A stretch of DNA of 64,000 nucleotides from positions 1 to 64,000 of the forward strand of contig NZ_WTPY01000004.1 in the NCBI RefSeq assembly GCF_011378905.1, in the 5' to 3' direction. The translations under genes were made by a program, and so were the position numbers. The DNA is from Paraglaciecola sp. 20A4 (lineage in GTDB: Bacteria; Pseudomonadota; Gammaproteobacteria; Enterobacterales; Alteromonadaceae). Shown here piece by piece: positions 23,767 through 34,179 of the stretch (positions within the stretch are counted from its first letter, which is position 1; each line of letters opens with the position of its first letter). The notes below the pieces were generated by a model. It saw nothing but the letters and a program-made list of their open reading frames with translations. It did not search any database and was not told the DNA's origin.

Positions 23767-26547
23767 ATGACTATAGGATCTACCACTTTGCTTACTCATA
23801 GCCTAGACAATCGTCGATATCAATTCCGTCAGCTCAATAATGGCTTGAGAGTATTAGTTGTTCAAGATCCAAGCGCTGAAGCTAGTGCAGTTGCAGCAAC
23901 CGTTGCCAACGGCCATTTTAGTGATCCGGCAGACTGCTTAGGACTTAGCCATTTGTTGGAGCACATGTTGTTCCAAGGAAATAAGAAGTATCCAACTGTT
24001 GACGCATTTGACAGCTTTTTATCTTTGCACGGAGGGTATGTTAACGCTGCTACGGGATCAGAATATAGTCATTATTACTTTTCGATAACGGATAAATATC
24101 TGGCCCCAAGTCTTGATCACTTTGCGCATTTACTCACCCAACCACTCTTTGAAATCACCGCTATAGAAAAAGAAATTCAAGCAATTGATGCGGAATTCTC
24201 GTTGAAGATGAACGATGATTTGCGTCGTTTATACGAAGTGCATAAAGAGACGTCTAATCCTGAACACCCCTTTAGTCAGTTTTCGGTAGGAAACAAAACC
24301 ACCCTAAATCAACGTTCGAATAAAGAGGTACAGCGACTTTTAGAAGTGCTCCATCAAAAAAAATATGTGTCACGCAATATCACATTGTGCGTTATTAGTA
24401 CCCTTGATAATCAAGCATGCCTCGAGCTAATCAAACAAAACTTTGATGATATCACTGATATTACACCGCCTGTTTCAGCCCCTCTTCCCCTTTTATATTT
24501 ACCAGAACAGCTTGGCATAAGAATAAATATTACCCCACTAAGAGCAGCTAAGCGCTTAATCGTCACATTTGCCTTACCAAGCGTCATTAAACACTACAGA
24601 ACTAAGCCGCTCAGTATTATCAGCGAATTACTAGCTGATGAAGGATCAAATGGTTTGTTGGGATATTTTAAAGCACGCGGCTTGGCAACCAATATAAGTG
24701 TAGGAGGCGGGATAGAAGGCAGCACGTTTAAGGATTTTAACGTCAATTTACAGCTTACGGACCTAGGTTTAACAGAAATTGACGCCATGCTTGAATCATT
24801 ATTTCACTATATTCACCTTATTAAAAATCACTCTAAAAAACGTTTTTTTAGTGAAAAAAAAGCACTATTACTACAAGAGTGGAAATTTGCAGATTCGGTA
24901 AAAGCAACAGATGAAGCGATCGGTTTAGCCAGCGCAATTTTCAGCTATCCAGAGGAACACATTGTTGCTTCAGAATATTTACTAGACAAACCTGATGATT
25001 CAGTTATCGATGAATTGCTACGCTATTTTTCACCCATAAATATGCGCGTAAAAGTGGTATCACCTAATGCAAAGACCGACAGAGTGAGTCACTGGTACAA
25101 AACGCCTTACGCATTTTCGCCTATTACCCCCACCCTTATCGAAAAGTTACTGCGTCCAAAAGGTGAGTTGAGCTTAATATTACCTGATAAAAACCCTTTT
25201 TTAAGCCTGGACCATAGCCTTGTAAACCATGAGGCATCCTTTACAACGTTACAACAGACAATTAAGAGCAAAGATTTTAATCTATGGTTTGGGCAAGACG
25301 ATCAGTTTGGTCTGCCTCGTGGTGATTGTTACGTTTCATTTGATTGTGCAGAAGCTATGCAGGGTGTGGAAATCGCGACTATAAAAAAATTGTGGATTGC
25401 CCTTTTAAATAGCCACTTTCAACAGCTGTATTATCAAGCTAATGTAGCCGGCTTGAATTACCATTTATATTCTCATCAATGCGGTTTCTCACTGCATACC
25501 AGTGGTTTTAGTACTAAGCAACTAAGATTTAACCAAGACCTAATCGAAAAAATACATTCCTTCGATGACTTCACAAAGCATTTTGAACAAGTTAAGCAAC
25601 AGCAATGGCAAAGTTTGCATAACAATTTGTTAAATAAACCAATCAACCGTTTATTCAATCGTCTTTCTGCACTCATGCAACAAAATACCCATACCCCGTT
25701 GAGTATGGTCAATATTATGCAAAAAACGACAATTGAACAGGTTCATGAAGCCAAGCATGCGCTTTTAGGCAAACGCCATATTGAATCTCTTGTCTATGGC
25801 AACTGGCGTGCTAACGAAGCGAATCACTTTGCCAAAGAACTACAACAAAAAAATGCCGACTATATAGGACATGAAAAATTATCTCGCAGTGTATCTAATC
25901 TGTGCGAGCAGGATGTTTTACTCCATCCACTACCATGCGATCATCCTGATGCAGCCGTTGTAATCTATTATCAAGCCCCCCATGCTAATCTGCGCGATAC
26001 ATTATTGACAATACTTTTGGAGCAACTTGTTTCCCCAATATTTTTTAACTTTGCTCGTCAACAAGCCCAATTAGGTTACCTAGTTGGCAGTGGTTATGTG
26101 CCTTTTAATCAGCATCCTGGTATCGCTTTTTACGTGCAGTCACCGCAATATTCTGCTCAATATCTGATCATCACAATTCGAAATTTTTTACAGAAACTCG
26201 CCATAAACTTACAACCATACCAAAAAAATTGGCAAGATATGAAGCGTGGCGTAATCAAACAACTATGTGGAAAAGATGCTAATTTGGGTATGAAAAGTCA
26301 GCGTTTATGGTCAGCTATAGGCAACCAAGACTATTCATTTATGCAAAAGCAAAATACCTTTGATGAGCTTTCAAATTTGGAGTTTCCGGATCTGATGACA
26401 TTCGTCAATGGTTTGGCGTTAGGCAAAAATATTGGTGAATTAATTCTGTATAGCGATCAAAAGCATCATATTGTTCCTGGCGATCTAGGCAGTATATTAT
26501 TAGACGATATTGCTGCGTTCAAAAAACACACACCGTTAGTGAAATAA
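23767..26547 (+). CDS. M16 family (pitrilysin/insulinase-like) zinc peptidase
   Basis: A 926-residue peptidase with the inverted zinc motif HLLEH (in GLSHLLEHMLF, near residue 60) and the distal Glu in IEKEIQAIDAEF. Two N-terminal M16 domains and two degenerate C-terminal ones fit the M16A pattern, similar in size to E. coli pitrilysin (962). Unlike pitrilysin it starts without a signal peptide, so it is probably cytoplasmic. It would cut oligopeptides rather than folded proteins. The upstream ribosome site is weak. The stop codon lies inside a 22-bp tandem repeat. Divergent from sixA. Confidence 0.93.
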   Translation: MTIGSTTLLTHSLDNRRYQFRQLNNGLRVLVVQDPSAEASAVAATVANGHFSDPADCLGLSHLLEHMLFQGNKKYPTVDAFDSFLSLHGGYVNAATGSEYSHYYFSITDKYLAPSLDHFAHLLTQPLFEITAIEKEIQAIDAEFSLKMNDDLRRLYEVHKETSNPEHPFSQFSVGNKTTLNQRSNKEVQRLLEVLHQKKYVSRNITLCVISTLDNQACLELIKQNFDDITDITPPVSAPLPLLYLPEQLGIRINITPLRAAKRLIVTFALPSVIKHYRTKPLSIISELLADEGSNGLLGYFKARGLATNISVGGGIEGSTFKDFNVNLQLTDLGLTEIDAMLESLFHYIHLIKNHSKKRFFSEKKALLLQEWKFADSVKATDEAIGLASAIFSYPEEHIVASEYLLDKPDDSVIDELLRYFSPINMRVKVVSPNAKTDRVSHWYKTPYAFSPITPTLIEKLLRPKGELSLILPDKNPFLSLDHSLVNHEASFTTLQQTIKSKDFNLWFGQDDQFGLPRGDCYVSFDCAEAMQGVEIATIKKLWIALLNSHFQQLYYQANVAGLNYHLYSHQCGFSLHTSGFSTKQLRFNQDLIEKIHSFDDFTKHFEQVKQQQWQSLHNNLLNKPINRLFNRLSALMQQNTHTPLSMVNIMQKTTIEQVHEAKHALLGKRHIESLVYGNWRANEANHFAKELQQKNADYIGHEKLSRSVSNLCEQDVLLHPLPCDHPDAAVVIYYQAPHANLRDTLLTILLEQLVSPIFFNFARQQAQLGYLVGSGYVPFNQHPGIAFYVQSPQYSAQYLIITIRNFLQKLAINLQPYQKNWQDMKRGVIKQLCGKDANLGMKSQRLWSAIGNQDYSFMQKQNTFDELSNLEFPDLMTFVNGLALGKNIGELILYSDQKHHIVPGDLGSILLDDIAAFKKHTPLVK

Positions 26548-26575
26548 ACTCACACATTTAGTGAAATAAACTCAC
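26536..26575. repeat. 22-bp tandem duplication spanning a stop codon
   Basis: TTAGTGAAATAAACTCAC occurs at 26536-26553 and again at 26558-26575, a period of 22 bp. The first copy contains the M16 peptidase stop codon, and the second copy lies just after it. This looks like a replication slippage product. Confidence 0.85.
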
Positions 26576-26758
26576 CTTATAGGTTGATTGAGTACTCCGA
26601 AAGACCAATTGAGAATAAATCTTGCTCAAAGCAGCATAAAGTAAAGATAAACACTTGTTAAGGTTCCGTTAATTAGGCATATTTACCCTACTGGGTTCAA
26701 AGGATTGGTACCTCAAATCTAATAATAACAAAGCAGAAAAACTGCTGACAGGTGCTAA

Positions 26759-29700
26759 TTGCGTATTTTAACTAATCGTTCATTTTTTTGCTGCTTGATG
26801 CTTATAATTATCATTATAAGTTTTTCAAAATTTGCCCACGCTCAATCCTTTTCGTTCGACAACTTAACCAAAGCCGATGGTCTCACTCAAAATACAATTA
26901 CAGATATCATTGAGGATCGGCGCGGTTTTATGTGGTTTGCCACAGCTAATGGGCTCAGTCGTTTTGACGGCTACGATTTTACCAACTACCAACACAACCC
27001 TAACGATATAAAATCATTACCCCATGATTTTATCAGGGCGTTGATTATTGATAATGACGGCGCATTGTGGGTAGGAACACAAAACGGATTAGCTCGATAT
27101 AACCCGTTAACTGACAATTTTGTTCGCTATAATCAGCAAAACAGTAGTCTAAATAATAATATTATTAATGCGCTTAGCGTTTCCCAATTCGGTGACCTAC
27201 TAGTCGCCAACGAGGCTAATTTATACACTTATTCACCTAAAACTAATGACTTCACCCCGGTAGAAATTACGATTGACCGACTTCCACCTGAAATTAAATC
27301 GGTGTTAGCTGAAGATAAATTCACTTGGATAGGTACATATGGGCATGGTATCTACGTTTTAGATAACCAAACTAAAATCCTTTATAACCTCAAAAAAGAC
27401 AATCCTCTGAACGTGCTAATTTCCGCTGAATATTTGTTCGATGTAAAACATTACGGCGAAAATTATTGGTTAGCCACGGAGTTAGGCGCCTATGTATGGA
27501 ACTCAAACACTCAGGAATTACGCCAGTTTAACACTGACTCGTTCCCAGACTTACTTGGCAATGAAGTCCGTAGCATTCAGTTGAGTAACAGCGGCAATAT
27601 TTGGTTAGGCACATCAGTGGGATTAACAATCGTGGATGGAGAATTAAATTCCACTAAACATATCTCACTTGATAGCGGAATTAGAAGCACATCTTCTCAA
27701 CATGATGGAGGTATATTTTTACTCAACATTTACCGTGACAGTAATAATACATTGTGGCTAGGCTCTCATACTGGCGGCATATATAGATATAATCAAGATT
27801 CAGCCTTGTTTAGACATTATGAAGCCGATCCCCTTAGTCAAAATGCTCTTTCTGGCAATGTTGTATGGTCTATGAAGCAAGATAGCAAAGGTAAAGTTTG
27901 GATCGCTACTCAGTCAGGTGGATTGTCAGAATTCGATCTTGATACTGAACAATTTACCCCATGGCTCAAAGGGTTTGAATACAGTATTTGGGATATCGCC
28001 ATTGATGAGCAAGATAGACTTTGGTTAGCGACTAGTGGTGGGATCTATATTTATCGAAAGAATAAAGATAAAGATAAAGATAAAGATAACGATTTAATAC
28101 TAGTTCATTTAATTTCTAAGGGTAGCTTTTATGATCGCGTTTTATTCTCGACAGGTCGAGTGTGGATAAAGTGTTCGGACAATATTTTGCGTTGGATAAG
28201 TACAACTGACTTTTCTGAGCATGATATTCAATTACCAGACACCAGCATCAAGACACTAATCCCGCTGTACATAGATAGTAAACAAAAACTATGGTTAAGA
28301 GGCAATAATGGGCTGATACATTACGATTTAAAAACACAGAAAATCAGCCGTCCTTCAACTGATCCTATGGTAAACGGTAATAATTTTAGCTCTATCATAG
28401 AAACCGAAAAAAGTTTTTGGCTGGCCTCTATTGAATTTGGTTTGATTGAATTAGATAAACAAGATTATCAAGTTATTCAGAAAATTAACGTCGATTCAGG
28501 CCTATATGATAATCAGATAACAAAAGCCCTGCGTGTGGACAATAGTATTTGGTTAACAACTATGGCGGGAGGTATAGAAGAACTGTCTATCTCTTCCGGC
28601 ACAGTCATGCAACAGATATCACCCGAGCGTCTAAATTTCAACGATTTTAACGAAGGTTCAGGGTTAGTAACGACTGACAAAGATGTTTTATTTGGAGGCG
28701 CTAAGGGCATCCACTTATTTGCGCATGAACAAGTAACACTTAACAATGATACCTCTGAGCTCGGTGATAAGTTTAATAAAAAATCGCCTCCCTTAATTAC
28801 CCATCTTCGACTTTTCAACCGCAAAGTCACAGTCCACAGTAATGGCAGCCCTCTCCTACAGCCCATTTATCTAACTAAAGAACTCACTTTACCTAATAAT
28901 TCTAATCATGTGAGTTTAACATTCGGACAATTAAACCCGCTCGACGCTGACGGTTACACCTATAGATATAAATTAGATGGGTATTCCGAAAAGTGGTTAG
29001 ATGCAGATATAAGGACCAGAGAAGCCACCTTCACTAATCTAGATTTCGGTAAGTATCTTTTTGCAGTGCAAAGCCGCCATAATTTAGACCCTTGGTCTGA
29101 GTCGACAAAATTAATCCTCAATATTGAGCCCCCTATTTGGTTGCATCGAAACGCGTTGGTACTATATTGCATTTTATCCCTTTTCATTGCACTAATGATG
29201 GTAAAACAATACCGTTCCAAACGCCTTGCAAGGCTCGCTATTACTGAGAGTGAAGAACGTTTAAAATTAACTCTTTGGAGTAGCGGTGACGAGTTATGGG
29301 ACTGGGATATTTATCAAGGACAAGTCTTCCGCTCAAATACCTGGGGCATAATGGACTTTCCCCAAGATGATATTCGAGTAAATAGTGCTTACCAAGCCAA
29401 CATTCATCAAAACGATCTGAAACGGGTACAAGATGCCCTTAACGAACATTTGCAAGATAAGAGCGAACACTTTGAAGTGACTTACCGCGCAAGTACCTTT
29501 AAAGGCGAGTGGTTATGGGTTCTCGACCGCGGCAAGGTCGTAAGCCGAGACAGCAATAACCAACCGCTACGAATGACAGGCACGTTTAAAAACATTAGTC
29601 ATTTAAAGGTTGCTGAAGAACAACTAAAATTATTTAAACGCTCAATTGAAACTATTTCTGATGGTGTATTTATCGCCGATACCAGCTTTAGGTACATATC

Positions 29701-31291
29701 GGTCAACAATGCCTATTGTAAATATACCGGCGAAACACGTGAACAAGCACTGGCCAGTTATTTTGCCTTTCATCAATATCCAGGTGCATTTACCGAGGAG
29801 GTGAAAAAATCACTGCGTCAGAAAGGCAACTGGAATGGTGAAGTGGAATCGCGTCGCATAAATGGCGAAAAATATGAGATGGAGTTGAATATAGATGCCA
29901 TCAATGATGAAGACGGGCGTATAGGTCATTATGTAGGCGTTTTTTCCGATATTACGTCTCGTAAAAGCACTGAGAAAGAGTTACTTAAATTATCCAATAC
30001 TGATCCGTTAACTGATTTACCCAATCGCTCATTTTTTCAAGCTAGCCATAACAATATTGTCCGCCGCGGCACGCAACATGCTCTGGTTTGTTTGGACATG
30101 GACAATTTTAAAAAAATCAACGACTCATTAGGCCACCAAACCGGTGATTTGCTTATCAAACAGATTGCTAAGCGTTTACAAAAATTGGCAGGAAAACGCG
30201 CAACTTGTTACCGTCTCGGCGGAGATGAATTCAGCATATTGCTCGATAAAGACACTGATGTGCATAGTGTCAGCCATTTTACGCAATCTATCTTGGATGA
30301 TTTAGCCCGACCATTTTTAATCAACCACCAAGAATTTGTGTTAGGTGCAAGTATAGGTATAGCCTTTTACCCTGAAGATGGTAGCTCTCCCCAAGAGTTA
30401 TTGAAAAACGCAGATACTGCCATGTACTTTGCCAAAAATGCAGGGGGTAATAAGTATCAATTTTTCAGTGGAGAGATGAATCAAAATGCCGTCCGTCAGT
30501 TACAAATCGAAAACTTGATCCGCCTCGGTTTAAAAGAAGATCTGTTCAATGTTTATTATCAACCGAAAATAGACATTGCCTCAGGTAAACTCGTTAGCAT
30601 GGAAGCCTTAGTACGTTTCGAACACCCGGAGAAAGGTATTGTGAGCCCTGCGCAATTTATTCCTCTGGCCGAACAAACTGGTCAAGTTATTGATATCGGA
30701 GAAGTCGTATTACGCAAAGCCTGTGAAGATACCAAACGTTGGGTGAGCGCAGGTTTATTCACGGGACGTGTTGCGGTTAATATATCAGCTCGCCAATTTG
30801 AGCTGCCTGATCTTGATGAAACAATCGAGCGTATTTTGCAAAAGGCTGACCTGTCGCCGTTGCATCTAGAGTGCGAGATTACTGAAGGCACATTAATGCA
30901 AGACCCCGAAAATGCCTTGCATATGATGAACCGCTTACGTGAACGCGGTATTCACTTAGCTTTAGATGATTTCGGTACCGGTTATTCTTCACTCGCCTAT
31001 TTAAAGCGCTTCCCTCTCAATACACTCAAAATTGATAAGGCCTTTATTGACGACATTGCCACCAGCAGTGTAGACCGGCATATGACTGCCGCTATTATTA
31101 ATATAGCGCACAATCTTGGCCTCAAAGTCGTTGCCGAAGGAGTGGAACACGAAGAACAGATGTCAATTTTACGTCGCTATGATTGTGAGATGCTGCAAGG
31201 TTATCTTTATAGTAAACCATTAAGTTCAGCTCGCTTTGAAAGACTACTTAAAGAAAACCACCAACTTAACCGCTTACTACAAGATAGCTAA
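26759..31291 (+). CDS. propeller-PAS-GGDEF-EAL membrane sensor
   Basis: A 1510-residue inner-membrane signalling protein. A signal sequence (about 1-28) precedes a periplasmic part with two-component-regulator propeller repeats (about 35-660, marked by repeated 'W.AT..GL..F' and 'LW.GT..GL' motifs). A Y_Y_Y domain (about 715-790) and one membrane helix (about 798-818) follow. Then come two PAS regions (about 830-1080), GGDEF at 1154-1158 (intact) and EAL at 1282-1284 (intact, with DDFGTGYSSL). The c-di-GMP inhibitory RxxD site is absent before GGDEF (RATC). It could make or break c-di-GMP in response to an external ligand, such as a polysaccharide. Start is TTG with AGGTG upstream. No kinase or receiver domain is present. 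Confidence 0.93.
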   Translation: MRILTNRSFFCCLMLIIIIISFSKFAHAQSFSFDNLTKADGLTQNTITDIIEDRRGFMWFATANGLSRFDGYDFTNYQHNPNDIKSLPHDFIRALIIDNDGALWVGTQNGLARYNPLTDNFVRYNQQNSSLNNNIINALSVSQFGDLLVANEANLYTYSPKTNDFTPVEITIDRLPPEIKSVLAEDKFTWIGTYGHGIYVLDNQTKILYNLKKDNPLNVLISAEYLFDVKHYGENYWLATELGAYVWNSNTQELRQFNTDSFPDLLGNEVRSIQLSNSGNIWLGTSVGLTIVDGELNSTKHISLDSGIRSTSSQHDGGIFLLNIYRDSNNTLWLGSHTGGIYRYNQDSALFRHYEADPLSQNALSGNVVWSMKQDSKGKVWIATQSGGLSEFDLDTEQFTPWLKGFEYSIWDIAIDEQDRLWLATSGGIYIYRKNKDKDKDKDNDLILVHLISKGSFYDRVLFSTGRVWIKCSDNILRWISTTDFSEHDIQLPDTSIKTLIPLYIDSKQKLWLRGNNGLIHYDLKTQKISRPSTDPMVNGNNFSSIIETEKSFWLASIEFGLIELDKQDYQVIQKINVDSGLYDNQITKALRVDNSIWLTTMAGGIEELSISSGTVMQQISPERLNFNDFNEGSGLVTTDKDVLFGGAKGIHLFAHEQVTLNNDTSELGDKFNKKSPPLITHLRLFNRKVTVHSNGSPLLQPIYLTKELTLPNNSNHVSLTFGQLNPLDADGYTYRYKLDGYSEKWLDADIRTREATFTNLDFGKYLFAVQSRHNLDPWSESTKLILNIEPPIWLHRNALVLYCILSLFIALMMVKQYRSKRLARLAITESEERLKLTLWSSGDELWDWDIYQGQVFRSNTWGIMDFPQDDIRVNSAYQANIHQNDLKRVQDALNEHLQDKSEHFEVTYRASTFKGEWLWVLDRGKVVSRDSNNQPLRMTGTFKNISHLKVAEEQLKLFKRSIETISDGVFIADTSFRYISVNNAYCKYTGETREQALASYFAFHQYPGAFTEEVKKSLRQKGNWNGEVESRRINGEKYEMELNIDAINDEDGRIGHYVGVFSDITSRKSTEKELLKLSNTDPLTDLPNRSFFQASHNNIVRRGTQHALVCLDMDNFKKINDSLGHQTGDLLIKQIAKRLQKLAGKRATCYRLGGDEFSILLDKDTDVHSVSHFTQSILDDLARPFLINHQEFVLGASIGIAFYPEDGSSPQELLKNADTAMYFAKNAGGNKYQFFSGEMNQNAVRQLQIENLIRLGLKEDLFNVYYQPKIDIASGKLVSMEALVRFEHPEKGIVSPAQFIPLAEQTGQVIDIGEVVLRKACEDTKRWVSAGLFTGRVAVNISARQFELPDLDETIERILQKADLSPLHLECEITEGTLMQDPENALHMMNRLRERGIHLALDDFGTGYSSLAYLKRFPLNTLKIDKAFIDDIATSSVDRHMTAAIINIAHNLGLKVVAEGVEHEEQMSILRRYDCEMLQGYLYSKPLSSARFERLLKENHQLNRLLQDS
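28064..28093 (+). repeat. hexanucleotide tandem repeat inside the sensor gene
   Basis: Four perfect copies of AAAGAT (28064-28087) plus one variant (AACGAT), encoding alternating Lys-Asp. Because the unit is 6 bp, copy changes would preserve the frame. It falls in the periplasmic propeller region, probably in a surface loop. Confidence 0.85.
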
Positions 31292-31660
31292 CAGAGATTT
31301 CCACTCTAATTTATCAAGGGCTGGCTTTTTCTTTTAAAGATTACTTTATCCTTAAAATAGTATAACAACCCTATACTACGTAGCTTAGGGCTATGCCGTT
31401 CGCAAATAAAGTTGTTAATTATCTGTTTTGTTCCCGTCAGCTTGTACTAATTACTATTGCTTCAAGACCTTCTTTTTGACCAATCTTTTTTGGCGTCAAA
31501 AAATATATTAGCAAAATAAAATGATTGTAATGCTGAATTAAAACACAGGCTTTTTCCTTATACTTTAGTATTGGCACACTATAAGCATTAATACTTTTGA
31601 CTGACAAATAATAGTCAGCGAAACGTCAATAATAAAATAATAAATAAAGAGGAATATCCA
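31292..31660. other. intergenic region before the small exported-peptide gene
   Basis: A 369-bp AT-rich stretch after the sensor gene. No strong terminator for the sensor is seen. TTGGCA near 31570 with an AT-rich element 15 bp later could be a promoter for the small gene, with an AT-rich 5' leader to 31660. A short dyad (AGTATA/TATACT, about 31359-31377) is the only other structure noticed. Confidence 0.4.
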
Positions 31661-31810
31661 ATGTTAAAAGCTTACGCAATCGCTCTAGCCCTTACTACTG
31701 CTGCTCCTATCGCCACTCAATCGGTTGAAAGTGCCCAAGTCCCAGAAGCTAAAGCAGCCACAACAACTACCCAAACTAAAGCGCTTAAAATCGGTTCTAT
31801 TCGATTCTAA
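31661..31810 (+). CDS. 49-residue putative exported peptide
   Basis: ATG at 31661 with a strong ribosome site (AAAGAGGAATATCC) and a stop at 31808-31810. The product begins MLKAYAIALALTTAAPIATQ, a short signal-peptide-like segment. The mature part would be about 25-30 residues, rich in Thr, Ala and Lys, ending KIGSIRF. It is followed by a clear terminator 45 bp later and has its own upstream gap, so it looks like a one-gene transcription unit. I do not recognise a family. Codon use is like the neighbours. Lying between the sensor and fadJ, its role could be a periplasmic or secreted peptide. Confidence 0.7.
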   Translation: MLKAYAIALALTTAAPIATQSVESAQVPEAKAATTTTQTKALKIGSIRF

Positions 31811-31854
31811 AATACGGCTTTAAAATCCGCTGAATTAATTTAATTCGGTCAGGT

Positions 31855-31882
31855 AAAGAGAGAGGAACTCTCTTTTTTTATA
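31855..31882 (+). terminator. terminator after the small peptide gene
   Basis: Stem AAAGAGAG (31855-31862) and CTCTCTTT (31868-31875), 5-nt loop, then a T tract. It ends the small-peptide transcript and supports that gene being real. Confidence 0.85.
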
Positions 31883-31963
31883 TCTGTAATTCAAGAGCAC
31901 GATGATTTAAGTTAGATTCAGCCACAGGTCTAAAAGATGGTAAATAAGACATCGACTCAATAC

Positions 31964-31994
31964 AAAAAAAGCCGAGCTTCAATAGCTCGGCTTT
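31964..31994 (-). terminator. terminator after fadJ
   Basis: An 11-bp stem, AAAGCCGAGCT (31968-31978) and AGCTCGGCTTT (31984-31994), with an A run on its + strand left side that gives a T tract on the minus strand. It lies 25 bp past the fadJ stop codon. Confidence 0.9.
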
Positions 31995-32018
31995 CTACTT
32001 TTCAAGACATGCCCGTAT

Positions 32019-34169
32019 TTAACGATAAAAGCTTTGGTTCTGCTCTACCATCTTCGTTAAGCATGCCGCTGGTGTAAACTTATCACCTAGTTGCTGCTGA
32101 TAATACGCTAAACGTTCAACAACATGTTTTATACCTAACGTATCCATATAACGGAAAGGGCCACCTAAGAAAGGTGGGAACCCAATACCAAAAATCGCGC
32201 CTATATCGCCATCTCTAGGGCTACGAATGACACCTTCATCTAAACACATGGCGGCTTCATTTAGCATCAGTAATACGCAACGTTCAGAGATCGTATTTTC
32301 GCTTAAGCGGCTGTTTGGTGTAATACCAAGTAGGTCGTAAACGCTTTCATCTACATCTTTACCTGGTTTGTTACCAACGTAGTTATAAAAACCACGCTGA
32401 TTCTTTTTCCCTTTACGATCATCCGCCAATAATTTGTCGAATCCAGGCGCTGAATTGAAACGTTCACCAAATTGGGCAACTAAAATAGGGCTTATTTTTG
32501 TTCCTACGTCGATGCCGACTTCGTCTAGTAATTTAATGGGACCAACTGGAAAGCCAAATTTAACCAACGCTAAATCTATTTGTTCAATTGGCTCTGCGGC
32601 CAATAAGATTTCAGCAGCCTCATTCATATAAGGAGCAAGTATCCTATTGACATAAAAGCCGGCACCGTCTTTCACTACTATAGGCGTTTTCCCCTGCCTT
32701 TTAGCCAATTCAACGGTGGTTGAAATGGTTTGGTCTGATGTTCCGTCATGAGGAATAACCTCAGCTAACGGCATCTTATCTACCGGCGAAAAGTAATGCA
32801 GCCCAATCACATTTTCAGGTCGAGCGGCATTAGCTGCTATTTGACCAATAGGAATAGAGGACGTGTTAGATGCAAAAATCGTCTGAGTTGCACAATGTTC
32901 TTCCACATCGGCAACCATGTTTTGCTTTAAAGCTAAATCTTCGAATACGGCTTCGATCACGACATCAGTATTATCAAAACCGGTATAATCAACAGAGCCA
33001 GTTAAACGCGAAAGTTGCTTTTGCATATCAGAATGCAACATAAACCGGCGCTTCACTTTCTTGTTTAAGATGTCGTAAGAATATTTCATCGCATGAGCAA
33101 TGCCATCGCTGCGTATATCTTTGATTCGTGCAGGTAAATTAGCTTTAGTTGCCGTAACAAAAGCAATACCGCCGCCCATCAAACCACCACCCAAGACGCC
33201 GATTTTTTTCAGCTTCTTAGGCGCAATACCTTCAACACCGTTCTCTCTTTTCATTTCAGTTGTAGCAAAGAATATACTGCGCAGCGCCGCTGACTCAGGT
33301 GTCATAACGAGATGACCAAAATGCTTGGCTTCAATAGCCATGCCTTGATGTATCCCTTTTTCTAAGCCTATTTCGATACAGTCAATAATGCGCTCGGGGG
33401 AAGGATAATTGCCTTGTGTCTTCGCTTTAGTTTGTTTACGGGCTTGATTAAACATTACTTTACGCCCCATTGGCGTGCGCTCAAGAAATTGTCCCATCAG
33501 ATCGAGTTTTACCGGCTTGCGCTTAAATTTAGGCTTTTTAGCCATTTCAATTGCTACGTCAAGTAGAATTGAACGTGGCACCATATCATCAACAATGCCA
33601 TATTTTAGCGCTTGTTTGGGACGCACAGATGCCCCCGTTAACATCATTTTCATCGCTTGCTGCACACTGATCAAACGCGGTAATCTTTGAGTCCCCCCAC
33701 TACCGGGCAATAGGCCCAGTTGCACTTCAGGCAAGCCTATTTGCGTTTTGTTATCATCACTACATACTCGAGCATGGCAGGCTAAAGCAAGCTCTAATCC
33801 GCCGCCTAATGCAGGGCCATGAATAGCGGCGACGAAGGGGATTGGCATATCTTCGATACGTTGAAAGACTGCTTGGCCACCCTTACCAATCGTTTCCGCA
33901 TCTTCTGCATTTTGGCAGCTGGCCAGCATACTGATATCAGCTCCAGCAACAAAAGAGTTATCTTTACCACTGATAACAACAACCCCTTTGATACTGCTAT
34001 CGCTTTGAATTTGATCAAGCATATCGTTGACCTGCTGACCAAATTCGACTTTAAGGGTATTCATGGTTTCGCCAGGAACATCCATACTTAGAATCGCAAT
34101 ACCGTCGTCACGTTTAGTTAATGTAAATGCGCTCTGGGCAATTTGTTGTGGGGAATTTTCATTTGTCAT
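32019..34169 (-). CDS. fadJ: fatty acid oxidation complex alpha subunit FadJ
   Basis: A 716-residue bifunctional enoyl-CoA hydratase / 3-hydroxyacyl-CoA dehydrogenase. The N-terminal crotonase domain (about 1-190) has [10 protein letters not shown] and [16 protein letters not shown]. The NAD-binding dehydrogenase domain (about 310-500) has [16 protein letters not shown], and a C-terminal helical domain follows ([13 protein letters not shown]). Length equals E. coli FadJ (714). The ATG at 34169 is preceded by AAAGG; an upstream TTG start would overlap more. It follows fadI by 10 bp and ends at a strong terminator, so fadI-fadJ form one operon. The FadR-like site before fadI is expected to control both. 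Confidence 0.97.
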   Translation of the reverse strand: MTNENSPQQIAQSAFTLTKRDDGIAILSMDVPGETMNTLKVEFGQQVNDMLDQIQSDSSIKGVVVISGKDNSFVAGADISMLASCQNAEDAETIGKGGQAVFQRIEDMPIPFVAAIHGPALGGGLELALACHARVCSDDNKTQIGLPEVQLGLLPGSGGTQRLPRLISVQQAMKMMLTGASVRPKQALKYGIVDDMVPRSILLDVAIEMAKKPKFKRKPVKLDLMGQFLERTPMGRKVMFNQARKQTKAKTQGNYPSPERIIDCIEIGLEKGIHQGMAIEAKHFGHLVMTPESAALRSIFFATTEMKRENGVEGIAPKKLKKIGVLGGGLMGGGIAFVTATKANLPARIKDIRSDGIAHAMKYSYDILNKKVKRRFMLHSDMQKQLSRLTGSVDYTGFDNTDVVIEAVFEDLALKQNMVADVEEHCATQTIFASNTSSIPIGQIAANAARPENVIGLHYFSPVDKMPLAEVIPHDGTSDQTISTTVELAKRQGKTPIVVKDGAGFYVNRILAPYMNEAAEILLAAEPIEQIDLALVKFGFPVGPIKLLDEVGIDVGTKISPILVAQFGERFNSAPGFDKLLADDRKGKKNQRGFYNYVGNKPGKDVDESVYDLLGITPNSRLSENTISERCVLLMLNEAAMCLDEGVIRSPRDGDIGAIFGIGFPPFLGGPFRYMDTLGIKHVVERLAYYQQQLGDKFTPAACLTKMVEQNQSFYR

Positions 34170-34179
34170 AATTTTGCCT

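Noticed and set aside
26801-26820. CTTATAAT/ATTATAAG dyad, a possible operator or Fur-like site
   Set aside because: It lies within the coding sequence for the hydrophobic signal segment (Leu/Ile run), where AT-rich symmetry is expected from codon use.
28513-28866. 117-codon minus-strand frame
   Set aside because: It is antisense to the conserved periplasmic part of the sensor gene, with no independent support.
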